Positions 1-5,554 of a stretch of DNA of 5,554 nt are shown here, in pieces. Each line of letters opens with the position of its first letter. Within the stretch, counting starts at the first letter, position 1. A program made the translations under genes and the position numbers. Under the pieces are notes generated by a model. It was given only the letters and a program-made list of their open reading frames with translations, did no database searches and was not told the DNA's origin. Origin of the DNA: Desulfobulbaceae bacterium (GTDB lineage Bacteria > Desulfobacterota > Desulfobulbia > Desulfobulbales > Desulfocapsaceae); NCBI GenBank assembly GCA_003509305.1, contig DOMU01000124.1, positions 6,384 to 11,937 of the forward strand, in the 5' to 3' direction.

Positions 1-51
1 CGTCCACCTCAACTGACAGGAAGCGGCAATTTTATCAATCGAAAGATTCAT
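1..51 (-). CDS. Possible 5' end of a divergent gene (partial, unrecognised)
   Basis: On the minus strand an ATG at 51-49 opens a frame with no stop to the window edge, giving 17 codons that begin MNLSIDKIAAS. The 48 or so bases upstream of it (52-99) are clearly AT-richer than the flanks, as expected for an intergenic region between divergent genes. The Shine-Dalgarno is poor: only GAAG, very close to the ATG. Too little is visible to assign a family. The alternative is that these bases are the 3' end of a + strand gene, since one + frame is open from 1 to a TAA at 61-63 and another from 3 to a TAG at 138-140. Neither reads as a recognisable protein. This is a weak call. Confidence 0.22.
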   Translation of the reverse strand, partial: MNLSIDKIAASCQLRWT

Positions 52-175
52 ACGCTTCAATAATTTATAAATTTTACTGTGGCTTTCGGGAAGTCTCTCT
101 TGTCTTTGATGGCGCTTTCCGGTACAAGAGGCGCAAATAGTCCGCAGAACCCGCTGAGAATCCGCCTAAACTCAA
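52..175. other. Intergenic leader upstream of mtaD
   Basis: This is non-coding as far as I can tell. Its first half is AT-rich (around 61-77), which fits a promoter region possibly shared by divergent genes. A weak sigma70-like hexamer pair lies at 100-128. A TAA at 167-169, in frame with mtaD, rules out an earlier start for that gene. I see no strong Shine-Dalgarno before the mtaD ATG, no terminator hairpin, and no conserved SAH or SAM riboswitch core, although such a switch would suit the downstream enzyme. Confidence 0.5.
100..128 (+). promoter_or_regulatory. Candidate sigma70-type promoter for mtaD-glcD-glcF
   Basis: TTGTCT (100-105) and TACAAG (123-128) are separated by 17 bases. Each matches four of six positions of the TTGACA/TATAAT consensus. 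Transcription from here would give a leader of about 40 bases before the mtaD ATG. The spacing is ideal but the hexamers are mediocre, and pairs of this quality arise by chance. The AT-rich tract at 61-77, with TATAAA at 66-71, is another possible -10 but lacks a convincing -35 partner. Confidence 0.25.
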
Positions 176-1507
176 ATGCCATCGCCAAGACCAACCCTCA
201 TCATCAGTGGCCGCTGTCTGCTACCGGAAGCGCGTCAGGCAAGCGTCCTTGAAAATCACGGCCTGGCCATCGCCGGCGACAAGATCGCCGACATGGCGCC
301 AATCGAGACGCTGCGCAGCCGTTATCCCCAGGCCAGGCACCTGCATACGGCGGATGGTCTGGTCATGCCGGGTTTGGTCAATAGCCACACCCACGCCGCC
401 ATGGCCTGCTTTCGCGGTTTGGCCGATGACTTGCCGCTGGCAAGCTGGCTGAACGGGCATATTTTCCCGGCGGAACAGAAGCTGAGCGGCGAGATGGTCT
501 ATTGGGGGACGCTGTTATCCTGCGCCGAGATGATCCGCTCCGGCACCACCGCCTTCTGTGATATGTATCTGTTCGGGAAAGAAGTGGCGCGGGCGGCGAC
601 CGTCTCGAAAATGCGGGCCTGGGTCGGCGAGGTGTTTTATGACTTTCCCTCGCCAAGCCACGGCAGCGTCGAGGAAGGTTTTTCCTATCTCACTGAAATA
701 CTTGATGAATACCGCGATCATCCGCGTATTCGCGTCACCGTTAATCCGCACAGTCTCTACACCTGCTCGCCGGATTTGCTGACTCGCCTGGCTGGAACCG
801 CCAGCGAATACGAGACGCTCCTCAATACGCATCTCAGCGAAACCGCTGACGAGGTGAAAATTTGCCTGGAGCGTTACGGCTGCCGTCCGGTGGCACATCT
901 CGACCGCCTCGGTCTGCTCACCGCTATTACGGTGGCCGCCCATTGCGTGCATCTGACGGTGGATGAAATCGCTTTGCTCGCCAGGCGTCAGGTTGGCATC
1001 AGCCACTGCCTGCAATCGAACATGAAGCTGGCCTCCGGCATCGCCCCGATATCGGCACTGCTCCATGATGGAGCAAAGTTATCGATAGGGACAGACGGCA
1101 GCGCCAGCAACAACGATGTCGATCTGTTCGCCGAAATCAACAGCGTCGCCCTGATGCACAAAGGCATTAGCGGCGACCCGACCGTGATGCCCGCCGAAAC
1201 CGTGCTGCATCTGGCCACTATGGGCGGCGCCGAGGTTTTAAGCGCGGCGGCGGAAATTGGCAGTCTCGCGGTCGGAAAACGTGCCGACTGCATTGTCGTC
1301 GATCTCGCCGCCAGCCATTTGACACCTCTCTATAATGTGCCGTCGCATCTCGTCTATACCGCTAAAGGCAGTGATGTGCGGCACAGTATCATCGGCGGCG
1401 ATATTGTCATGCGTGACCGTAAGATTCTCGTTTTCGATGAAGAGGAAGTAAAAGCGAGGGTGCGGGAGTTGGCGCGTTTCTTTGCTCTCCCGCAAATAAA
1501 ACCATGA
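176..1507 (+). CDS. mtaD: MtaD-type 5'-methylthioadenosine/S-adenosylhomocysteine deaminase
   Basis: This 443-residue cytosolic amidohydrolase belongs to the TRZ/ATZ/MtaD group. Known members deaminate 5'-methylthioadenosine and S-adenosylhomocysteine (some also 5'-deoxyadenosine) to the inosyl forms, recycling by-products of SAM use. Visible signatures: HTH metal ligands (H71, H73) in NSHTHAAMACFRGLADD; PAE with E100 at the substrate-binding position; GTTAFCDMY (123-131); HLSE (H219, E222); AAHC (H256); SNMKLASGIAP (281-291); and GTDGSASNN, where D307 is the catalytic metal-binding Asp. Residue roles are assigned by family analogy with the Thermotoga enzyme TM0936. The set is complete and the length is normal. 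The start is fixed by an in-frame TAA at 167-169; ATG 176 is the first start after it, though its Shine-Dalgarno is weak. The stop overlaps the glcD start as ATGA. Other nucleoside or guanine-type amidohydrolases are less likely but substrate cannot be proved from sequence. Confidence 0.9.
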   Translation: MPSPRPTLIISGRCLLPEARQASVLENHGLAIAGDKIADMAPIETLRSRYPQARHLHTADGLVMPGLVNSHTHAAMACFRGLADDLPLASWLNGHIFPAEQKLSGEMVYWGTLLSCAEMIRSGTTAFCDMYLFGKEVARAATVSKMRAWVGEVFYDFPSPSHGSVEEGFSYLTEILDEYRDHPRIRVTVNPHSLYTCSPDLLTRLAGTASEYETLLNTHLSETADEVKICLERYGCRPVAHLDRLGLLTAITVAAHCVHLTVDEIALLARRQVGISHCLQSNMKLASGIAPISALLHDGAKLSIGTDGSASNNDVDLFAEINSVALMHKGISGDPTVMPAETVLHLATMGGAEVLSAAAEIGSLAVGKRADCIVVDLAASHLTPLYNVPSHLVYTAKGSDVRHSIIGGDIVMRDRKILVFDEEEVKARVRELARFFALPQIKP

Positions 1508-2883
1508 CCCCAAAGCAACTCGCCCAGCTCCAAGCGATTGTCGGCGCGGAAAATTGTCTGGCCACCGAGGCCGACCGTCTCATCCATGCCTACGACGCCA
1601 CGCAAAGGCGGCATCCGCCCGACATCGTCGTCTATCCGAATTCAACAGAAGAGGTAAGCCAGGTCATGCGTCTGGCCCATACCTGGCGGCTGCCGGTGAC
1701 GCCGCGTGGCGCTGGCAGCGGTTTTTCCGGTGGCGCTCTGCCGGTAGCCGGTGGCGTGGAGCTGGTTCTCACCCGCATGAACCGAATTCTCGAAATTGAC
1801 CGGGAAAACTTTATTGCCGTCGCCGAACCGGGCGTCGTCACCGCCGATTTTCAACGCGCGGTCGAAAGCCTGGGGCTGTTCTATCCACCGGATCCAGCCT
1901 CACAGGAATTCTGCACCCTCGGCGGCAATATCGCCGAAAACGCCGGTGGCCCGCGTTGCCTCAAGTACGGCGTAACCAGGGATTATGTCCTGGGACTGAC
2001 CGTGGTTTCCGCCCAAGGCGAAATCTTCCACACCGGTGGGCGGACGCTGAAAAATGTCGCCGGTTACGACTTGACCCATCTGATTGTCGGCTCCGAGGGA
2101 ACGCTGGGGATTGTCACCGCCATCACTTTGAAACTTTTGCCGAAACCGGCCAGCAAAAAAACCATGTTGGCGCAGTTTTCCAGTATCAACGGCGCGGCGC
2201 GGGCGGTGACGGCGATCATTTCCGGCAAAATCATCCCGACCACGCTCGAGTTCATGGACGCCGCCACCATCTCCTGCATCCGTGAGCGCAGCCCGATCCC
2301 CTTACCTGATAAATGTCAAGCGGCTTTAATCATTGAGGTCGATGGCGACCCTGCTCAGGTCGAGACGCAGATGGTGGCGATTGCGACGTTGATTGCGCCC
2401 TGCGATCTTTTACGCGGCCAGATTGCCGCCAATGTTCAGGATACGGAACGCATCTGGCAGGTACGACGGGCGGTCAGCCCCAGCCTGAAACAGCTAGGCC
2501 CTGATAAATTCAACGAGGATATTGTCGTCCCCAGGGCGCAACTGCCGCAGATGATTGAGGCGCTCGAAGAAATCGCCGCCCGTCTTCAGGTGCGTATCGT
2601 TAACTTTGGCCATGCCGGCGACGGCAACATCCACGTCAATATTATGGTTGACCTGCGCCAGGAAAGGATGGAAGAAAAAGCCAGGCAGGCGGTCGGGGAA
2701 GTCTTCCAGGCGGCGGTCGGGCTGCGTGGCTCGATCTCCGGCGAACATGGGATAGGCACGGTGAAGGCTGGTTACCTCGGACTGGAAATCGATCCGGTGG
2801 CCATGGCCATGATGCGCCGCGTCAAAGCCGCCTTTGACCCCGATAACCTGCTGAATCCAGGAAAGATCTTCCCGCCGCCATGA
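1504..2883 (+). CDS. glcD: GlcD-type FAD-linked 2-hydroxyacid dehydrogenase subunit
   Basis: This 459-residue flavoprotein belongs to the glycolate oxidase GlcD / D-lactate dehydrogenase family (FAD_binding_4 then FAD-oxidase_C). It oxidises a 2-hydroxyacid to the 2-oxoacid and passes electrons to its iron-sulfur partner. The FAD domain spans roughly residues 38-215, with PRGAGSGFSGGA (67-78), PPDPAS (128-133), GGNIAENAGGP (140-150) and GSEGTLGI (196-203). The C-terminal domain has NEDIVVPR (337-344), GHAGDGNIHVNI (369-380; H370 and H377 are likely metal/substrate ligands), GSISGEHGIG (409-418) and the closing DPDNLLNPGKIF (445-456). It is full length with no missing motif. Its ATG overlaps the mtaD stop as ATGA, and no Shine-Dalgarno is visible upstream, so initiation probably depends on coupling. 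Glycolate, D-lactate or another hydroxyacid are all possible substrates; motifs do not separate them. The symbol follows the family. Confidence 0.92.
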   Translation: MTPKQLAQLQAIVGAENCLATEADRLIHAYDATQRRHPPDIVVYPNSTEEVSQVMRLAHTWRLPVTPRGAGSGFSGGALPVAGGVELVLTRMNRILEIDRENFIAVAEPGVVTADFQRAVESLGLFYPPDPASQEFCTLGGNIAENAGGPRCLKYGVTRDYVLGLTVVSAQGEIFHTGGRTLKNVAGYDLTHLIVGSEGTLGIVTAITLKLLPKPASKKTMLAQFSSINGAARAVTAIISGKIIPTTLEFMDAATISCIRERSPIPLPDKCQAALIIEVDGDPAQVETQMVAIATLIAPCDLLRGQIAANVQDTERIWQVRRAVSPSLKQLGPDKFNEDIVVPRAQLPQMIEALEEIAARLQVRIVNFGHAGDGNIHVNIMVDLRQERMEEKARQAVGEVFQAAVGLRGSISGEHGIGTVKAGYLGLEIDPVAMAMMRRVKAAFDPDNLLNPGKIFPPP

Positions 2884-4175
2884 AGAATCCGTCTTTAGCC
2901 GATTACCACGAGGCGATGCGCCAGTGCGTCAAGTGTGGCGCCTGCCAGGCTAAATGCCCGACCTATCGCCTGACCCGGCGCGAAGGAGCGGTGGCACGCG
3001 GCAAAATCGCTTTGGCTTCAGCCCTGGCCGACGGCGAGATTGCCATGGAAAACGCGCTGTTGCGCGATCTCGATTTCTGCCTGCTCTGCGGCGGTTGCGC
3101 CACCGCCTGCCCGAACGCCGTGCCAACACCGGAAATCGTGGCGGCGGTGCGACGGGAAATCAGCGCCCAGCGCGGTTTTTCACCGCTGACACGCGGCATC
3201 GCTCGGCTCACGGCATCGCCAAAGCTGCTGAAAATGGCGGCGAGAATGGCGGCGGCGGGCGAGACCTTAGCGCCAGGAATCGTTGCCAAGCGAATTCCAG
3301 AGGAAAGCGGTCTGCGCCTGCGTTTACCGAAAGCCATGGCCGGACGACTGTTGCCGCAAATTCCGCGCCGCAACCTCTTTGACCGTTTGCCGGAAAAAAT
3401 CGCCGGTCAGCCGGGCAAACCCACCATCGGCTTTTTCGCCGGCTGCGGTTTGACATACTTATTCCCACATGTCGGTGAAATGGCGGTGCATTTGTTGAAC
3501 CGGCTCGGTTACAGTGTGCTGTTTCCCAAAAATCAGGGCTGCTGCGGCATTCCAGCCACCTCCTGCGGCGACGGCGCGGCGGTGGAACGGCTGGCGGCAC
3601 GCAACGTCAACGCCTTCGCCGGAGCCGATATAATTGTCACCGCCTGTGCCTCCTGCTATTCCGGCATTGGCGCCTACCGGGCTATGGGCGCGGCGGACTT
3701 TTCCGGTAAGACCGTTGAATTCTGCGATTTTATCGTGCGGGAAAGATTGCAGGATATACTCTTCGCCGAAAAAAAAGACGGCGCCGACGGCAACAGCCCA
3801 GCGCCCTGGCGACGCGTCACCTGGCACGATCCCTGCCATCTGAAACGCCACGGCCTGACCGCCGCGCCGCGTAAAATCCTGGCCAATCTGCCAGGGATTG
3901 ACTTTATCGAGATGGCCGGAGCCAGCCTGTGCTGCGGCCTCGGCGGCAGCTTTTCCCTGAAACATTATGACGCCAGTAAGGCTATCGGCGCGGCGAAAAT
4001 CCCTGGATTACAGGCGAGTGAAGCTGAACTGGTTATTACCTCCTGCCCAGGGTGCCTGGTACAATTGCAAGATACCATCAGCCGGGCCGGACTGAATATA
4101 CGAGTGGCGCATGTGGTGGAAGTTCTGGCGGATGCAACGGCGGGGAAGTACTCTCTGAAATCTGGACAGGTATAG
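2880..4175 (+). CDS. glcF: GlcF-type iron-sulfur subunit (two [4Fe-4S] clusters, two CCG domains)
   Basis: This 431-residue electron-transfer partner of GlcD acts at the inner face of the membrane, relaying electrons from FAD toward the quinone pool. Two ferredoxin-type motifs lie at the N-terminus: C16-x2-C19-x2-C22-x3-C26-P and C67-x2-C70-x2-C73-x3-C77-P. Two cysteine-rich CCG (heterodisulfide-reductase-like) domains follow. The first has GCG at C189, CCG at 221-223 and CASC at 256-259. The second has HDPCH at 316-320, CCGLGG at 351-356 and SCPGC at 388-392. No transmembrane segment is evident. The start overlaps the glcD stop as ATGA. An AGGAAAGA at 2859-2866 is rather far upstream (about 17 bases from AGGA to ATG), so coupling is likely here too. 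No GlcE-like second FAD subunit lies beside it. The last eight or so residues abut transposon-derived DNA and may not be original. Confidence 0.92.
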   Translation: MKNPSLADYHEAMRQCVKCGACQAKCPTYRLTRREGAVARGKIALASALADGEIAMENALLRDLDFCLLCGGCATACPNAVPTPEIVAAVRREISAQRGFSPLTRGIARLTASPKLLKMAARMAAAGETLAPGIVAKRIPEESGLRLRLPKAMAGRLLPQIPRRNLFDRLPEKIAGQPGKPTIGFFAGCGLTYLFPHVGEMAVHLLNRLGYSVLFPKNQGCCGIPATSCGDGAAVERLAARNVNAFAGADIIVTACASCYSGIGAYRAMGAADFSGKTVEFCDFIVRERLQDILFAEKKDGADGNSPAPWRRVTWHDPCHLKRHGLTAAPRKILANLPGIDFIEMAGASLCCGLGGSFSLKHYDASKAIGAAKIPGLQASEAELVITSCPGCLVQLQDTISRAGLNIRVAHVVEVLADATAGKYSLKSGQV

Positions 4176-4189
4176 TTTCACGAACGGAT

Positions 4190-4261
4190 GAGGAAAGAGC
4201 CATCTCCAAACGTAAAAACCATGCGCCGGCATTCAAGGCCAAGGTGGCATTGGCCGCCTTG
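4190..4261 (+). pseudogene. Relic of IS3-family transposase orfA 5' end
   Basis: Codons 4202-4261 translate to [20 protein letters not shown]. The KR(K/R)NH-x-x-FKA(K/R)VAL(E/A)A block is characteristic of the extreme N-terminus of IS3-family OrfA proteins (HTH_Tnp_1 type), which normally start MSKR or similar. Here the expected ATG is ATC (4202-4204), while a strong ribosome-binding site (GAGGAAAGAG, 4190-4199) remains at the right distance. Homology appears to stop at 4261: the usual continuation (KGE followed by the rest of the helix-turn-helix) is absent, and the frame goes straight into the lemA leader. Only about 20 codons of roughly 90-100 survive and no orfB is present, so it cannot encode a transposase. 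The identification is by motif recognition; the exact IS is not determined. Confidence 0.68.
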
Positions 4262-4288
4262 CCGATGACCGCTCCGTTTTTTTATCAT
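4259..4288 (+). promoter_or_regulatory. Candidate sigma70-type promoter for lemA-tpm
   Basis: TTGCCG (4259-4264, four of six consensus positions) and TATCAT (4283-4288, five of six) are separated by 18 bases. A transcript would start around 4294-4296, giving a short leader that begins just before the lemA ribosome-binding site. The first three bases of the -35 are the last codon of the transposase relic, so the promoter may have been assembled at the IS/host junction. The alternative is that lemA is read from the upstream operon, since no terminator is visible after glcF. Confidence 0.33.
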
Positions 4289-4296
4289 CAACAAAA

Positions 4297-4303
4297 AAAG
4301 AGG
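4297..4303 (+). promoter_or_regulatory. Ribosome-binding site fixing the lemA start
   Basis: AAAGAGG lies six bases before the ATG at 4310. Together with the lipoprotein signal that begins exactly there, it selects this start. The open frame extends upstream as far as an ATG at 4052 inside glcF, and another ATG at 4305 is out of frame. Confidence 0.7.
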
Positions 4304-4309
4304 TATGCC

Positions 4310-4891
4310 ATGCGTCGGATTTTCACCATTCTCCTGCTTTGTCTGACTTTTTCGGTATCGGGCTGTGGCTACAACAGCCTGCAAATGAAGGAAGAGACGG
4401 TCAATAAAGCCTGGGCCGATATTGAAGCCACGCTGCAACGCCGCGGCGATCTGATCCCGAATCTTGTCGAGACGGTCAAAGGCTACGCCACACACGAGCG
4501 GGAAACGCTTGAGGCGGTAATCAAAGCCAGGGCCGAGGCAACCGCGGTGAAGCTGTCGCCGGAGCAGTTGAGCGACCCGGAGGCGATGGCCAAGTTCCAG
4601 GCGGCCCAGGGCGGATTGAACTCGACACTATCGCGGCTGATGGTGGTTGCCGAGCAATACCCCGATTTGAAGGCAAACCAGAATTTTCTCGATTTGCAGT
4701 CACAACTGGAGGGCACGGAAAACCGCATCAACGTCGCCCGCCAGCGCTACAATCAGGCGGTTGAGGATTTTAACGCCTCGATCCGCCGCTTCCCGGAAAA
4801 CCTGACCAATAAATTTTTGTTGCATCTGAAGCGCAAAGAATACTTCAAGGCCGATGAAGCGGCCAAGACCGTACCACAGGTGAAGTTTTAG
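4310..4891 (+). CDS. lemA: LemA family lipoprotein
   Basis: This 193-residue envelope protein is predicted to be a lipoprotein. Residues 1-18 form a signal peptide (MRR, then a hydrophobic stretch) ending in the lipobox V16-S-G-C19. The residue after Cys19 is Gly, not Asp, which by the E. coli sorting rule favours the outer membrane (inference). The LemA signatures are strong: [18 protein letters not shown] (43-60) and [20 protein letters not shown] (115-134), followed by [17 protein letters not shown] (139-155). The fold is expected to be a helical bundle. Biochemical function is not established for the family; it commonly neighbours TPM-domain proteins, as here. I start it at 4310 rather than at the upstream ATG 4052, because the extra 86 codons are glcF out-of-frame sequence plus a transposase relic and would bury the signal peptide. 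The next gene begins three bases after the stop. Confidence 0.92.
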   Translation: MRRIFTILLLCLTFSVSGCGYNSLQMKEETVNKAWADIEATLQRRGDLIPNLVETVKGYATHERETLEAVIKARAEATAVKLSPEQLSDPEAMAKFQAAQGGLNSTLSRLMVVAEQYPDLKANQNFLDLQSQLEGTENRINVARQRYNQAVEDFNASIRRFPENLTNKFLLHLKRKEYFKADEAAKTVPQVKF

Positions 4892-4894
4892 GCC

Positions 4895-5554
4895 ATGGCC
4901 AGGCGCATCGTTTTTTTCCTGGCGTTGTTGTTTGCCGCGCCCTTGCTTCCGCCGGCGCTGGCCCTGACCATCGCGGCGCCGACCGGCCATATCAACGACC
5001 GTGCCGGGATGCTCGACGTGGCGACGGTAGAACGGCTGGAGACTTTTCTCACCAGCTTCGAGAAAAGCGATTCGACTCAGATCGCCGTTCTGACTGTGCC
5101 AAATCTCGGCGCCGAGTCACTGGAAGGATTTTCCCTGGCCGTGGCCGAACAGTGGGGCCTTGGCCAGAAGGGTAAGGATAACGGCGTCTTACTACTGATC
5201 GCCAGAGACGAGCGCCGCGTTCGTATTGAGGTCGGTTACGGTCTCGAAGGACGGCTCACCGATCTCATCGCCGGACAGATCATCCGCAACGTTATTACGC
5301 CCGCTTTCCGCCAGGGCGATTTCGACCTCGGCGTCACGCGCGGCGTCGAGGCGATGGCCGCGGCGGTCAAAGGTGAATACCAGGCTGATGCTGGCGGCGG
5401 CGCCAGCGAAAGAGTCGATTATGGCAACCTGTTGATCTTTCTCCTCGTTGGCCTGTTCATGATTGGCCGCATCTTTGGCCGCCGTAAACCGTTGGCGGCA
5501 GTGGTCGGTGGCGGCTTCGCCTTTGGCCTGGGCTGGATGGTATTTGGCTTGGTC
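4895..5554 (+). CDS. TPM-domain (YgcG-like) exported membrane protein, 3' truncated by window
   Basis: The frame is open from ATG 4895 to the last base, giving 220 residues with no stop. Residues 1-23 form a signal peptide (MARR, a hydrophobic core, and an ALA cleavage motif at 21-23). A TPM domain (PF04536) occupies roughly 31-160: GHINDRAGMLD (31-41) opens it, QIAVLTVPNL (62-71) is a core strand, and KGKDNGVLLLIARDERRVRIE (92-112) with VGYGLEGRLTD (113-123) is the family hallmark. A Gly/Ala linker (166-171) leads to hydrophobic segments at about 179-191 and 200-220. Family members usually end in a Gly/Ser-rich tail, which would lie beyond the window. TPM proteins have been linked to acid phosphatase or metal binding in some lineages; the role here is unknown. 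The gene is three bases after lemA, with a possible AGGTGA ribosome-binding site at 4878-4883 inside lemA, so the two are almost certainly co-transcribed. Confidence 0.88.
   Translation, partial: MARRIVFFLALLFAAPLLPPALALTIAAPTGHINDRAGMLDVATVERLETFLTSFEKSDSTQIAVLTVPNLGAESLEGFSLAVAEQWGLGQKGKDNGVLLLIARDERRVRIEVGYGLEGRLTDLIAGQIIRNVITPAFRQGDFDLGVTRGVEAMAAAVKGEYQADAGGGASERVDYGNLLIFLLVGLFMIGRIFGRRKPLAAVVGGGFAFGLGWMVFGLV

Larger units (their letters stand above)
4176..4309. other. Intergenic region glcF-lemA with mobile-element debris
   Basis: This 134-base gap holds, in order, a short spacer with an AGGA-type ribosome-binding site (4190-4199), a 20-codon transposase relic (4202-4261), and the lemA leader with a candidate promoter and ribosome-binding site. 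A perfect 6-bp inverted repeat (GGCCAA 4237-4242, TTGGCC 4250-4255, 7-base loop) sits inside the relic. It is not followed directly by a T run, so I do not call it a terminator. No other gene is visible. Confidence 0.7.

Noticed and set aside
52..175. SAH or SAM riboswitch upstream of mtaD, expected from the enzyme's substrate.
   Set aside because: I could not find a conserved core or the set of paired stems by eye. A covariance-model search (Infernal with Rfam SAH and SAM models) would be decisive.
515..1066. Long minus-strand open frame (183 codons) across mtaD.
   Set aside because: It lies fully antisense to a gene with complete amidohydrolase motifs, and its translation shows no recognisable family. 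It is a high-GC shadow frame.
3459..3965. Minus-strand open frame (168 codons) across glcF.
   Set aside because: It lies antisense to the CCG-domain region of glcF, whose cysteine motifs are all in place. There is no independent support for it.
4235..4283. Inverted repeat GGCCAA/TTGGCC (also AAGGC/GCCTT) followed downstream by seven T, looking like a terminator for glcF.
   Set aside because: The T run begins more than 15 bases after the stem, the arms lie within the transposase relic codons, and no stem abuts the T run.
5226..5435. Short + strand frame of 69 codons near the right edge.
   Set aside because: It lies inside the TPM-domain gene in another frame. The real frame carries the signal peptide and TPM hallmark motifs and stays open to the window end.
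1..5554. CRISPR array, tRNA genes, toxin-antitoxin or defence genes.
   Set aside because: I saw no regularly spaced repeats and no tRNA-like cloverleaf, and every stretch over 300 bases is occupied by a recognised gene.

Overview
The window is about 5.5 kb of gene-dense, moderately GC-rich bacterial DNA. All confidently called genes lie on the + strand. The Gram-negative reading rests on a lipobox lipoprotein (LemA) next to an exported TPM protein. The sequence styles of the MtaD deaminase and the GlcD/GlcF pair resemble those of Desulfobacterota (former Deltaproteobacteria such as Desulfuromonadales or Desulfobulbales). That placement is from protein style only and is tentative.

Layout: (1) Bases 1-175 are a mostly AT-rich leader. 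It may hold the first codons of a divergent minus-strand gene (1-51, weak) and a weak sigma70-like promoter (100-128) for the operon that follows. (2) Bases 176-4175 hold three genes with no gaps. They encode an MtaD-type 5'-methylthioadenosine/S-adenosylhomocysteine deaminase, a GlcD-type FAD-linked 2-hydroxyacid dehydrogenase and a GlcF-type iron-sulfur partner. Both junctions are ATGA stop/start overlaps, so the three are probably co-transcribed and translationally coupled. (3) Bases 4176-4309 separate this operon from the next. They carry a decayed 5' end of an IS3-family orfA, with its ribosome-binding site intact but ATC where ATG is expected. A candidate promoter and a good ribosome-binding site for lemA follow. 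(4) Bases 4310-5554 hold lemA (lipoprotein form) and the start of a TPM-domain (YgcG-like) exported membrane protein that runs off the window.

How the genes work together: GlcD and GlcF should form a membrane-associated enzyme that oxidises a 2-hydroxyacid such as glycolate or D-lactate and passes electrons through two [4Fe-4S] clusters toward the quinone pool. MtaD removes nucleoside by-products of S-adenosylmethionine use. Why these are coupled is not obvious and is the main metabolic question here. LemA and the TPM protein are a recurrent pair of cell-envelope proteins of uncertain function.

I found no CRISPR array, tRNA, rRNA, riboswitch, intact mobile element or convincing new defence system. 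The most notable non-ordinary item is the transposase relic, which lies in frame with lemA and creates a misleading long open frame (4052-4891).
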